Positions 1 to 9,879 of a stretch of DNA of 64,000 bases are shown in pieces; position 1 is the first letter of the stretch; each line of letters opens with the position of its first letter. Position numbers and translations under genes: made by a program. Source of the stretch: G026625185 sp963727835 (GTDB taxonomy: Bacteria; Desulfobacterota; WTBG01; JAGOGO01); contig CAVSIB010000048.1 of the NCBI GenBank assembly GCA_963727835.1, forward strand, positions 1-64,000, read 5' to 3'. The notes under the pieces are model-generated. The model saw nothing but the letters and a program-made list of their open reading frames with translations. It had not been told where the DNA came from and did no database searches.

Positions 1-919
1 AGCATGGAACAATTGATTCCGTGGCTGTATGTATTTGAAAGGGGTATCCACCGGAGATTTCAGCGAGGCTTTGGCTGCCATAGTGGGTAAAGATGCTGCG
101 GAATTGCCGCCCCCACGGTTAGCCGACTCAAAACGGGTTGACAGCAGGAATTTCAGAAATGGCAAAAACGCAGTCTTGAAGGAAAAGGTTACGTTTATTT
201 TTGCGTGGGCGGAATAACTGCAACATGCGCATGGATGATAAACAGTGCCTTCTGGTTATTGTGGGCGCCACGGCTGATGGGTAAAGGAACTGGTTGCCAT
301 AGAAGGCGGTTTCCGTGAAAGCGAGCTCTCATGGACGCAACTGCTTGTAGAGCTCAAATCTAGAGGCCTGACTGCTCCACAGCTGGCGATTGGCGATGGC
401 GCACTTGGCTTCTGAAAAGCGTTGAGCAAAGTCTACGACCGCACCCGCCGGCAGAGATGCTGGGTACACAAGACTGCTAATGTCGTGAACAGTTTACCCA
501 AGAGCCTTCGATCCAAAGCGAAATCAAAATTATATCAGATTTGGGAGGCGGCCAACAAGGATGAAGCACAGCGCCACTTCAATGATTTTGTGAATACGTA
601 CGAAGCAAAATATCCCAAAGCGTCCCAGTGCCTGGAAAAGAATCGTGACGCCTTATTGACCTTTTATGATTTTCCCGCTTGACACTGGCGTCACATTCGA
701 ACTACAAATCCGATTGAATCAACCTTTGCGACCGTTCGTCTGCGAACAAATAAAGTCAGAGGCTGCTTTTCTACAAACACAGTGACAGCGGTGGCATTTA
801 AATTATGCCAATGTGCTCAGAGAAGATGGATTCGTTTACATCATCCTGAGCGCCTGGTTGATGTTGTTAAAGGAGTGAAATTCGTCAATGGTATGGAACA
901 AAAACGGAGGGCTCCCTAA
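1..919 (+). pseudogene. IS256-family (mutator-type) transposase, decayed, 5' end outside window
   Basis: Translation pieced across three frames gives a recognisable IS256/mutator transposase. It runs from LYLKGVSTGDFSEAL near base 30, through a CWVHKTANVV segment (about 460-490), to the conserved TTNPIES...RLRTNKVRGCFS block (about 700-770), ending at a TAA at 917-919. Several frameshifts break it, and the stretch that should carry the first catalytic Asp (WVDG, about 205-215) is garbled, so it cannot be active. The N-terminal part lies beyond the left edge. I saw no terminal inverted repeat on the right side. It marks an old insertion next to the HDAC gene. Confidence 0.9.
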
Positions 920-1100
920 ATTCTCCACACCCAACTATTGACCATAACTCCATCGCGAAACATAAAGATCGAGAAAGGAAAACAGACTGGTTTTCTACTT
1001 CATCCCCCATTGCGAGCTAATTTTCCGGATCACTTTCGCTGCTTTTCTGAGGCGGGAATGCTCATCAAGGGTTATATCAAACCCATGGATAAAAATCAGG

Positions 1101-1352
1101 TCAGTAACTTCCTCCTGATGCTTTAAGAAGGTGTAAAAGAACCAATTCCTCCAGAAAAAAATGCGTCGAGCCGGTTTTCTTGGCGGGAAGAAGCCCGACA
1201 GAGAGGAGAGTCTCAGTGTTTCTGGTAAGGGTGATGTCGTTACTCCGAAAAAATATCTCGTAATTTTTTGCGTCAGGCCATAACGACCCATTGCTTGTAA
1301 CCTGTTCAGGGGTTGTCTCAATAAAGTTTAGGCATAATTTTTCAGGATCCAT
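1101..1352 (-). other. Unrecognised short ORF, possibly a decayed gene fragment
   Basis: An 83-codon ORF starts at ATG 1352 and reads NGSLWPDAKNYEIFFRSND near its N-terminus. In the next frame an overlapping ORF (995-1321) carries the reading on, as expected of a gene broken by a frameshift near 1170-1190. I do not recognise the family. It lies downstream of, and co-directional with, the HDAC gene. The rest of 920-1428 holds nothing I can identify. It may be a chance ORF. Confidence 0.25.
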
Positions 1353-1428
1353 GAATTTAAAAACCGTAGTGACTAAGACTTGATGTGTAAAGCTGGTTCT
1401 TTGGCTGGTCGAAATATATAATCAGTGA

Positions 1429-2187
1429 TTATCGAAAGCCTTCACAGAAGGCATGAATATTTTTCCCCAAGTCTTCGTAACAGTATCCTCCCTCCAACAG
1501 AGCATATCTTCTCCCGTGGCAATGCTTTTTTGAAAAATCTTTCATCATTTTTCCGATCTCTTGAAAAGCATCGGTGGAAAGCTTATGTCCCCAGTCCTTG
1601 ATGTATTCGTCAAAACCCGCTGAGGCAGCAATGATATCACAGTCACCGGCTTTGTTTAAGGCAAGGGAGATTTCCTCAAGGTAGTCTTCTTCATCATGGC
1701 TCACGGGATTGAGAATAACGAACCCTTCCTTTCTGCCAAGGATGTTGATATTGCCATCACCGGTGTGCAGGTCAAAGTCGAGGATAAAGGCAGATTTGAT
1801 TTTTTCTTCTGCCTCGAGTTTCAAAAGCGATACCGCCATATTGTTGAAAAAGCAAAACCCCCAACAACTATCACGGGAAGCATGGTGCCCGGGCGGCCGG
1901 ATGCAGGCAAAGGTTGGTTCGCCGGCATAAGCAAGCTCAGCCGCTTTGATGGCTCCGCCGGCAGAGAGGAGAGCCATGGTGTAAACAATATCGTCTCGCT
2001 TTATGTTTTCGATATGGCGAGCCGAGTGCGCCCGCAGGATATCCTTAGGTTCGGCTGGCGGGGGAGCAATAAATTTATAGTGGGGATATTTCTTAAGCTC
2101 CCGCATGATCGGCTCCATTCTTCCCGGAGCTGCCGCCGGATCAGAATCATAGGTCTCGTAAAATTTTTCGTGAAAGATAATATTCAT
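1429..2187 (-). CDS. Histone deacetylase family protein (acetoin utilisation / HDAC-like)
   Basis: A 252-residue cytosolic amidohydrolase of the arginase/HDAC fold. Visible motifs are RPPGHHA with the tandem His at 101-102, the zinc-site motif DFDLHTGDGN at 137-146, ASAGFD near 188 and a C-terminal LEGGY. These are the metal-binding and charge-relay positions of the family, so the enzyme looks competent. Bacterial members deacetylate acetyl-lysine, acetylpolyamines or related acetamides; the substrate cannot be read here. It is shorter than AcuC (about 370 residues), matching the compact HDAC-like group. The gene is intact, is followed by decayed DNA and lies 40 bases downstream of the CstA-like gene, so it may be co-transcribed with it. 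Confidence 0.9.
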   Translation of the reverse strand: MNIIFHEKFYETYDSDPAAAPGRMEPIMRELKKYPHYKFIAPPPAEPKDILRAHSARHIENIKRDDIVYTMALLSAGGAIKAAELAYAGEPTFACIRPPGHHASRDSCWGFCFFNNMAVSLLKLEAEEKIKSAFILDFDLHTGDGNINILGRKEGFVILNPVSHDEEDYLEEISLALNKAGDCDIIAASAGFDEYIKDWGHKLSTDAFQEIGKMMKDFSKKHCHGRRYALLEGGYCYEDLGKNIHAFCEGFR

Positions 2188-2227
2188 GCGACCCTCCCTG
2201 TATTCCCAGTGATTTTAAGATACCCTT

Positions 2228-4165
2228 TTATTGTTCAATCGTTTCTGTGGTGGCCATCGGTTTTTCAGAGAGAAAAAATCGGCACCACTTTATGACGGAG
2301 TCAATCACGATAACCAGGGCCAGGCAAATCAGGATCCCCACTAAGATAGCATCGATTTTATAGTTAAAGGCATCAGGAAGCGAGGATAAGGCCTTAGCGG
2401 AAAAATCTTTGAGGAGCATAAAAGAGGCGGTGAAGGTAATTATGGTCATAAAAAGCATGGGTATAAACGTTACCCAGATATATTTAATCTTTCCCATTTT
2501 GATGAGGAAGGTGGTGCCGATACAGAGGGCAAGCATTCCTAATAGCTGGTTGGCGGTTCCAAAAATAGGCCAGATAACTGATATGGAGCCGGTGTAGATA
2601 AAATACCCCCAGATTAAGACGACCAGGAGGCTGGCCACAATGATTGCCGGTAATAGAACTTAAATTTCCAAAGGGTTTATAAACATACCCTCCTAACTCC
2701 TGAACCACATAGCGAGCTACTCTGGTGCCCGCGTCAATCGTGGTAAGAATAAAAAGCGCTTCAAACATCAGGGCAAACTGATACCAGTAGGCCATGAGGT
2801 GTTTTAAGAAAGGGAATTGAGGAAAAGATATAGGTCATCCCAACTGCTAAGGAAACTGCTCCCCCTGGCCTTCCTTCTAAGTTTACCCCGATCATTGCGG
2901 AAAGTTCCTTAATCTTAGCCACCGGAAATCCGAGATTGGCAAGCTCTAAGAAACTGAGTTTAGAGTTAATGGCAAAGTAGTCTCCCGGAATGAGAACAGA
3001 AGCAGCGATTAAGGCGATGACCGCAACAAAACCTTCCGTAAGCATGGCGCCATACCCGATTGCTCGTGCATAACTTTCTTTTTCAATCATCTTGGGGGTA
3101 GTGCCGGACGATATAATTGAGTGGAAACCAGAAAGTGCGCCACAGGCAATGGTGATAAATACAAAGGGGAAGAGTGGTCCCGGAATAATGGGCCCGCCAC
3201 CATGGATGAACTGAGTAAGCGGAGGCATAAGCAGATGGGGATGAACGATAACCATTCCGATGCGTCAACAGAATGATAACGCCGAGTTTCATAAATGAGG
3301 AAAGGTAATCCCGGGGAGCCAAAAGCAACCATACGGGAAGAACGGAGGCCACGAATCCATAGATGGCCAGAAGAATAGACAGAAAATTTTTATCCAGATC
3401 AAAGAACGAAGATAATGGAGATGAGGGGATCGCCCTGCCAAATATTACGATGAGGATAAGCAGAGTAATCCCTATCAGGGAGACCTCAGCGATCTTATTG
3501 GGCCGTAAGGACTTCATGTAGATTCCCATGAAAAGGGCAATGGGGATGGTCATAGCGATGATAAAGACGCCCCAGGGGTTATGGAATAAGGAGTTTATTA
3601 CCGCAAGTCCCAAACCGGCAATGGTTATAATCAGGATAAAAAGGACTGCGGCCAAGGCTGCTCCGCCCGTTAGGGGACCGACTTCATATTTAGCGATTTG
3701 GGCAAGGGATTTTCCATCCCTCCTCATGGAGGCAACCAGAATGACAAAATCATGGACCCCTCCGGCTACGACTGCGCCAATAAGAATCCAGAGAAATCCG
3801 GGAAGATAGCCAAACTGAGCGGCCAGCACCGGTCCGATAAGAGGGCCAGCGCCAGCGATAGCCGCAAAATGATGTCCAAAGAGAACCCATTTGTTGGTAG
3901 GATAAAAATTTTTTCCGTCGTTTAAACGGAAGGCCGGGGTTATTCTCCGATCATCGAGCGATAAAACCTTGGCAGCCAGAAAAGCTCCGTAGAACCGATA
4001 AGCGAGGGTAAAAAAACACCCGGCTGCGACTACCAACCAGAGGGCATTGATATGCTCCTGGGGATTAAAAATTCCGGTTACCATGGCAAAAGCAATAGCA
4101 AAGAGAACTGCTAAGAATCCCCAGACAATAGAAGAAACTATTTTCACAACCTGTCTCCGATTCAT
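2228..4165 (-). CDS. CstA-family carbon starvation / peptide transporter, split by frameshifts
   Basis: Three frames together spell one long polytopic membrane protein. Residues 1-310 (4165 to about 3260) carry the CstA signature with ITPAFRLNDGKNFYPTNK and FGHHFAAIAGAGPLIGP. The middle (about 3255-2800) has IACGALSGFHSIISSGTTPK. The C-terminal part includes FGTANQLLG. Known members import peptides or pyruvate and respond to carbon limitation. Frameshifts fall near 3262, 2800 and 2645. Hydrophobic segments continue on both sides of each break and no sequence seems missing, so the gene may be intact in the organism. ATG at 4163-4165 is the clear start. The gene faces an AT-rich spacer. Confidence 0.85.
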
Positions 4166-4288
4166 AAAAATCGAAAATAACTATGTAGGGTTACTATTAA
4201 AAGTTTAAGTGATGATATGAGTAATTGCAAGGATATTAAAACAAACATAATATAATTTATTGTCATGAAGATAACCCGTTGAAAGAAA

Positions 4289-4537
4289 ATGGATTTATCA
4301 AGGAACAATCTCGGTTATTTTGTTTTGACACTTTTGTGCTGCCACGGTAGTATTAGCCTCTTAAAACGGAAGTTCTATGGAAAAAAAACTCATTTGAGAA
4401 ATTTTATAATTGTGGTTTCCGGTCTGCCACGATCCGGCACTTCGATGATGATGCAAATTCATGAAATTATTTATCTAAGCAAACTAAGACACTGTTCGCT
4501 CCAAGGCATCACCCCTGTAACTCTTATAATTTTTTAA
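4289..4537 (+). pseudogene. Sulfotransferase-like remnant
   Basis: Most of this 82-codon ORF is featureless. Bases about 4399-4464 encode FIIVVSGLPRSGTSMMMQ, the N-terminal PAPS-binding P-loop start of sulfotransferase-family proteins. The similarity stops after about 22 residues and no downstream sulfotransferase sequence follows before the sirtuin gene. I read it as the stump of a deleted gene, not a working protein. Confidence 0.5.
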
Positions 4538-5374
4538 GGAATACTACTCAGATTTATTTTTCTTAAAAACTCTACAATCTGAGAAAAGAGCTTGGCTACT
4601 TTTTCTGAACAGGAGTAACCGTTGGTAACGCTGATTGCCATTTGACTGAAGGGATTCGGCTCCGGGTTTATGTCAATCACCGCTCCTCCGCGGTGCACTA
4701 CTGTTACCCCCACTTGCATGGGCAGGTTGGTGGCCCCTGAGGTACCTACCACCAGCAAAAGACCGGACTTTTCTGCTTTTTGGAGCGAGTTGTGAAAACG
4801 AAAAAATTTTTCGTCATAACATTCGTCGAACCAAAGAACGTGGGGACGCGAGATAGCTCCGCATTGCCTACAGACCAAGAGTTTCTTTTCTGTTTCAGTT
4901 AGGGGAGTGGTTTTATCTTTGAAAGGAATTTCGTTTGGGACGGAAATTATCGAACCACTACATTCATCTGAACAGCGCATAAAATTTAGGTTTCCATGAA
5001 TCTGATAGGTGCGATCAGCAGTATTGCCCGCACGAAGGTGAATACCATCAACGTTTTGCGTAATCAACACGAAGCGGTCTTGAAAAATCTTTTCTAATTC
5101 TACTATCGCCCGATGGCCTAGATTTGGTTTGGCTTGTGCGCAAACGGTCTTGCGATAAAGGTACCATTGCCAGACCTCATAGGGGATCATTTTAAACATA
5201 CGGAAAGTAGCCATTTCCTCCGGGTGATATTTTTAGACCCCACGGTCCAGTAACCATCCTTTTCCCGAAACGTAGGTATGCCACTCTCAGACGAAATACC
5301 TGCACCGGTCAAAATCGTAATGTTACCGGTTGAGTGTTGAACTGATTTAGGATTTTTGTTAATTTTTCTTCCAT
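4534..5374 (-). CDS. Sir2-family NAD-dependent protein deacylase (sirtuin), frameshifted N-terminus
   Basis: The main ORF (5214-4534) holds TQNVDGIH, the catalytic-His motif YQIHGNL, two zinc Cys pairs (CSDEC and CRQC) and GTSGATNLP, all in sirtuin order. The NAD-binding start is found upstream in shifted frames: M at 5374, then ITILTGAGISSESGIPTFRE, then YHPEEMATF. Two single-base shifts, near 5322 and in an A5 run near 5231, explain the short ORF. The repaired protein is about 280 residues. It removes acyl groups from lysines using NAD. With the HDAC gene 2.4 kb away, two unrelated deacylase families sit close together. Orientation matches its neighbours, but a long spacer separates it from the nrd operon. 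Confidence 0.88.
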
Positions 5375-5487
5375 CTTTGTTCCCTCTTATAGTACGAAAA
5401 AAATATTACGAGAATCATCACATCGGAGATTTGGATGACAATGTTCTCATCCTGAGGCGCGCTACTGATCCTTGCTTTAATCACGGG

Positions 5488-6211
5488 TTATTTTTTTGAG
5501 CTTTCTCCTTGGGCTTTGCTTTTGACCGTGAGGAGTTGATCCACATATCTTTGGACCTGTTCAGTTTTTCTTATGGCCATGTTTCGATTTCAATTTTGAG
5601 TCTAAAGTGTTCGGGGCTGAACTGCTGAAGCAATAATGTGTTGAGGGGATATAAGTCCTCGGCTACGCGATAAATCTCTTCGGTTAACATGTTCGGAACG
5701 ACCGTGATACGAAATATTTTTTCGATCCTGTTTTTCGGATTACGTCGATGCTTTTTGATTGCTTTTAGATTCACAGGTACTCCGCTTAATCAAGCATAAA
5801 AAATTTCTTCCAAAGGTGTTTTGACATCCATGGCGATGGCCTCTACTAGATTTTCTTTCAAAAGGTCTTCGATCATGTGGGGATAACTTCCATTAATATC
5901 GAGTTTCACCAAAAGATTTCTCTTTTGAATATCCAGATAAAATCAGGAAGGGTTTCCTGAAGCATTGGCTCGCCACCAGTGATACAGATCCCGTCAATCC
6001 AGCCTTTAAGTTCTTTTATCCGTTGAAGCACTTCTGGTAAAGGCCAAGTTTTTAAATGCTGGGGCTTAAGAACTAAGGTGGCGTTTTGGCAAAAGGGACA
6101 ACGAAAATTGCAGGAGGGAAGAAAAAGCACTGAAGCGATCTTGCCGGGCCAATCTAAAAAAGACGTTTCTAAAAAACCTTTGATGGGGATACTGTTTTCA
6201 AGACGTGCCAT
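5488..6211 (-). CDS. nrdG: Anaerobic ribonucleotide reductase activating protein (radical SAM, NrdG-like), multiply frameshifted
   Basis: Radical SAM enzyme that installs the glycyl radical on NrdD. The N-terminal ORF (6211-5906) reads FLETSFLDWPGKIASVLF, then the cluster motif CNFRCPFC and GICITGGEP. The rest is recovered in other frames: VKLDINGSYPHMIEDLL and AIAMDVKTPLEEIF (about 5905-5800), then VVPNMLTEE and LQQFSP (5774-5600), and a tail ending at TAA 5488-5490. At least three shifts are needed. The long form with a C-terminal half is the TIGR02495-type activase, which fits its place two genes after nrdD. The breaks may be sequence errors, since nrdD needs the partner. Confidence 0.85.
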
Positions 6212-6338
6212 AGCAATGGGCTAACAGTGGCCTTAAAGTGTAAAAAGTCAAGGGGGAATATCATTCCCCCTTCGAACCAAGGAGGGGGTTGAGAACAAAT
6301 CCCTTAACCCAAAAGGTTCCGGTTAAGAGACGAAAGAA

Positions 6339-6606
6339 CTATTGGTAATATCGGGAAATCGCTTTTTTTACTTCCAAGGGAGTAGGAACGTGTCCTGAAT
6401 AAGAGGCAATGGCATTTTCTTCTTCATCTTCAATAATCATGGTCGGGGTTGACTAACCCATAATAGGAAGCCTCAGCAAGGCCATCAGCAGTATCCAGGT
6501 TATAATCATCAACCACTAATCCATCCTGCTTCAGCATCCCTCCGATAATCTTAGCGTTACCACACAAGGGGCACTCAGTTTTCCAAAATAATTTTACTTT
6601 TCCCAT
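6339..6606 (-). CDS. Small thioredoxin/glutaredoxin-like protein in nrd operon, frameshifted
   Basis: Reading leftward from ATG 6606, which has a strong GGAGGAGAAC ribosome site, gives MGKVKLFWKTECPLCGNAK. CPLC is a thioredoxin-fold dithiol motif on the first strand-helix. After about 50 residues a one-base shift near 6450 moves the reading into TMIIEDEEENAIASYSGHVP and stops at 6339. TMIIED looks like the cis-Pro strand (TP before TMII) of the fold. The size of about 88 residues matches NrdH/glutaredoxin-like proteins. It starts 16 bases after nrdD, so it probably supplies electrons or maintains thiols for the reductase. That role is inferred from position. Confidence 0.7.
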
Positions 6607-6622
6607 ATGTTCTCCTCCTTCC

Positions 6623-8784
6623 TCAATCTATGGAAAAAATTAAGCTACCCTTACTTTTTGGTCTGACTCGTCGAAAAAGTACTCTTGGTTTCGGTACCTG
6701 ATCATGGAGTTCACCGATTTTTCCTTTGTTCCAGCTTGAAATCTTGGTGAAATATCCGGTAATCCGCGTTATACCCTCTACCCTTTGGGAACCGCAATAG
6801 CCGCACTGATCCTTGAGTCCTCGTTCGGTTTTGCCACAGTCATTACAGTTGGTGAATTCGGGTGAAAATGCGATCTGGTCATTGGTGGTGTGCCGGAAGG
6901 TTTTGAATACAAAATTAGCCAAAGATTCTTTTGCGGGGCGCTTTTCTCCAAGCCAGATATGAGTGAGCGATCCCGCCTCGATGAGCGGATGAAAAAGGCC
7001 TTCCTTTTCGAACTCGTTCGATGGGGTTGATGGGAATTGATACTGGAAGATAGGTGGAATTTGTATAATAGACTTCATTGCGCTCTAAATTACCCTTTAT
7101 GACCCGGTGAGCTTCAGGATAGAAATGTTCGAGGTCTAGCTTGGCAAACCGATACGCAGTGCTTTCCGCAGGGGTCTGCTCCAAGACAAATTTCATATGA
7201 TGTTTTTCCGATAATTTTTTCGCCACCAAGTGCATGTGCGCAATCACTTTAAGGGCAAATTTCAGGGTGTCCTTCGAAGCATGTAATTCATTTCCGGTAT
7301 GAAACTGAACAAGTTCATTGAGTCCCAACATTCCGATAAGGAATGAGGCCCGATCCATCTTGAGGTAGGGATTCCCGTCTTTATTCATAGTAAGCAAAGC
7401 CAAAGGCCCTTTACCACCTATGGATAAAAGTTTTTTGATGAAAACTTTTTTCTGCTCATGAGCCTTAACCGCCAGGGCCATGGCATCAGAGATTCGAGAA
7501 AATAGAACAGTATCATCCTGGTTACTGAGGTAGCCGAACCGGGGAAGGTTAAGGGTTACATTTTGGAGAGCGCAATACCTCATTTTCCAAGGCTCACGGG
7601 CGTCAGCGAAGTCTTGGGCCTCGAGTTTAAAGCTCAGTCGGCAGCACTCGGAAATTTTTGCGGTACTCCCACGGTCAAAAACAAAATAGGTGTTTCCTTT
7701 TTCACTGGCAACATCACAAATATGGTTGAGGAAATCCTTATGTCCCTCAGTTTGGAAAAATTTCTCGGTAATATGGACTAACGGTTTAGGGAAAAAGAAA
7801 GGACGGCCGGTTCCATCTCCTCCTTTGTAAACGGTAAAGAGTGCCCAGGCAAACTTTTGTGCTTCGGTAATGTATTCGGCATAGGTTTTACCGGTAAAGA
7901 CACCTCCGGGGCCAATCGCCGGAACGTCTTCAAAGTGTTTTGGAACTTCCCAGTAAATATTAATATCACTGAAAATGGCTTGTCCACCCCGCGCAACTGC
8001 TTGCTGGGAAAATTCAAAAATAAGCATCTGAGCGAGTTGTTCGATGTCCCGATCGCTCATCCCCACTAAGTAGGGAGCAAAAAAGAGGTTAACGGAGTCC
8101 CAGCCGATTGCTCCGGCAAAATTGCTTTGCAGAGCCGCGGCAAATTTAACCATATGGGCTAAAAGCACTTCAGGATGTTTGGCGGGTTTGGCGTTGGAGA
8201 GGGAATTCGGGAGGTTTAAGCCAAACCTTTTAATGTACTCCAATGACTGTCCTGAGCAGTAGGGTCGGTCAATAAAACCCAAGTCATGAAGGTGGAGGTC
8301 TCCTCGCAGATGAGCATCCGCAATATCCTGGGAAAAAACACTGAGGAGGGCGTATTCTTTTTTTATCCCTTCCGCTAACGTTAAGTTCGTCGCTTCGGGT
8401 CCATGGGGAACATTAGCATTTTCTTTGTTGGGATGAAGAATGAGCTGATCGACATCATAAATCGGCAAGCCGACCCGGGTATGCATCATCCGGGTTTGTT
8501 CCAGCCCTTTTTCAATAAGTTTAGCATTCACCAATTCCCGGATAAGGGGAGCGGTAATCACTCTGATCTTAGAGTTAATGATCATTTCTTCAACGTCAAC
8601 GCTTAGCTTGTCAGCAGTATCGACGTCAATATATGTCTCCCTCACTAGGGCATCGACAATTTTCTGCCGATTCCAAGTGCTGAGATCTTCACTGGAAGTC
8701 CGCACAAAAAGGGCTAAATCAGTGGTTTCACGTGCCCGATAGAGTATAAGGCCTTTCCGTTTTAATTTCTTTTAAGGGCGTCAT
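6623..8784 (-). CDS. nrdD: Anaerobic (class III) ribonucleoside-triphosphate reductase, frameshifted
   Basis: Glycyl-radical enzyme reducing NTPs to dNTPs. An ATP-cone region (STWNRQKIVDAL) opens the protein, then HLHDLGFIDRPYCSGQ and the long reductase domain. The C-terminus has the four-Cys zinc site (CNDC...CGYC) and the glycyl-radical loop RITGYF. Two frameshifts split it. One near 7010 joins the ORFs 8705-6915 and 7078-6623. The other near 8745 separates the true start: ATG at 8784 has a GGGAGG site and begins MTPLKEIKTERPYTL, after which DLALFVRTSSED continues. Repaired length is about 720 residues. It leads the operon with the thioredoxin-like protein and the activase. Two NrdR-like boxes lie directly upstream. 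Confidence 0.92.
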
Positions 8785-8819
8785 AGTCCTCCCTATCCTC
8801 CTATAAGATTTGCCTTTCT

Positions 8820-8873
8820 TCTCCTCATGTTGTGGATGAATGTTATTTGACCACAACATATTGGGCAAGTCAA
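8820..8873 (-). promoter_or_regulatory. nrdD promoter with two NrdR-type boxes 31 bp apart
   Basis: On the minus strand, TTGACT (8868-8873), a 17-base spacer and TCAAAT (8845-8850) form a plausible sigma-70 promoter. CCACAACATATTGGGC at 8851-8866 matches the palindromic NrdR consensus (CCACAATATATTGTGG) at 13 of 16 positions and fills the spacer. A weaker copy, best half GTTGTGG, lies at 8820-8835. Box centres are 31 bp apart, the three-turn spacing usual for NrdR pairs. Binding would block RNA polymerase. The nine-base arms are perfect inverted repeats. I infer NrdR control. Confidence 0.65.
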
Positions 8874-8927
8874 GAGAAATTGGAAACAAAAGAAATTTTT
8901 TCTGGGGAAAAATGTCTTCAATATTTA

Positions 8928-8956
8928 TTGACTTTGTTAGGGAGATCATTTATTTT
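8928..8956 (+). promoter_or_regulatory. Candidate sigma-70 promoter for thi4
   Basis: TTGACT (8928-8933), a 17-base spacer and TATTTT (8951-8956) precede thi4 by about 45 bases. The -10 is weak (four of six). It is divergent from the nrdD promoter. Confidence 0.4.
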
Positions 8957-9002
8957 TCGATTCCTTAATGTTCAATTGGTTTTCATGGAAAGGAGATTCA
9001 CG

Positions 9003-9788
9003 ATGTTAGACGAAATTGTTATTTCTCGCGCAATTATTGACCGGTATTTTAAAAAGTTAATGGATAACCTGCAGATAGATGTCGCGATTGCCGGTGGTGG
9101 GCCGGCCGGACTGACAGCTGCTTACTATTTGGCGAAAAGAAAAATCAAGGTTGCGATTTATGAAAAAAAACTCTCCATCGGCGGTGGGATGTGGGGTGGG
9201 GGGATGATGTTTAATGAAATCGTGGTTCAAAAAGAAGCAAAAAAAATCCTTGACGAGATGGGGGTACGATCTGAAATTTATGAGAAAAATTATTATACTG
9301 CTGATTCAGTGGAAGCGATTTCTACCTTAACTTCCCAGGCAGTTAAAGCCGGAGCTATAATTTTTAATTGTATGAGCGTGGAAGATGTCAAACTCACTCA
9401 GGATAAGGTGACCGGGCTGGTGATTAATTGGAGCGCGGTTGAAATAGCCGGACTCCATGTTGATCCTCTGACCATTGGGGCACGCTTTGTGGTGGAAGCA
9501 ACCGGTCATGGCCTTGAAGTTTTAAAGATTATTGAAAAAAAGAGTGGAAAGTCGTTACTTACCAAAACCGGAAAGATCATGGGTGAAAAGTCAATGAATG
9601 CTGAAATTGCCGAGACAATGACCCTTAAAAACACCAAAGAAGTTTATCCCAATGTCTATGTAGCCGGAATGTCCGCTAATGCTGCCTTTGGATCTTATCG
9701 GATGGGTCCTATTTTTGGTGGGATGCTGCTTTCCGGGAAAAAAGTGGCCGAACTTATCCTAAAGAGGCTAAAACCGGTAAATAAGTAG
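9003..9788 (+). CDS. thi4: Sulfide-dependent thiazole synthase (Thi4 family)
   Basis: A 261-residue FAD/NAD-fold enzyme making the adenylated thiazole precursor of thiamine from NAD and glycine. The dinucleotide motif AIAGGGPAGLTAAYYLA, the KLSIGGGMWGGGM block, VVEATGH and the C-terminal GSYRMGPIFGGM are all characteristic. Yeast Thi4 donates sulfur from a Cys in the segment before DPxTI. Here that place is His (GLHVDPLTI), as in archaeal enzymes that are catalytic and take free sulfide, which fits an anaerobic, sulfide-rich cell. ATG 9003 is preceded by GGAAAGGAG. The longer upstream reading frame has no ribosome site and runs into the nrdD promoter region. The gene is intact. Confidence 0.93.
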   Translation: MLDEIVISRAIIDRYFKKLMDNLQIDVAIAGGGPAGLTAAYYLAKRKIKVAIYEKKLSIGGGMWGGGMMFNEIVVQKEAKKILDEMGVRSEIYEKNYYTADSVEAISTLTSQAVKAGAIIFNCMSVEDVKLTQDKVTGLVINWSAVEIAGLHVDPLTIGARFVVEATGHGLEVLKIIEKKSGKSLLTKTGKIMGEKSMNAEIAETMTLKNTKEVYPNVYVAGMSANAAFGSYRMGPIFGGMLLSGKKVAELILKRLKPVNK

Positions 9789-9879
9789 CAATTTTTTGAA
9801 ATTAACAAATTTCTTTGGCTTAAGGAAATTAAGTGTTTGCAGAGGAGATAAAAATATTCTCGTGGGTAATAACGCTAGA

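Noticed and set aside
1696..2295. 199-codon plus-strand ORF
   Set aside because: Antisense to the well-supported HDAC and CstA-like genes; no domain or ribosome site.
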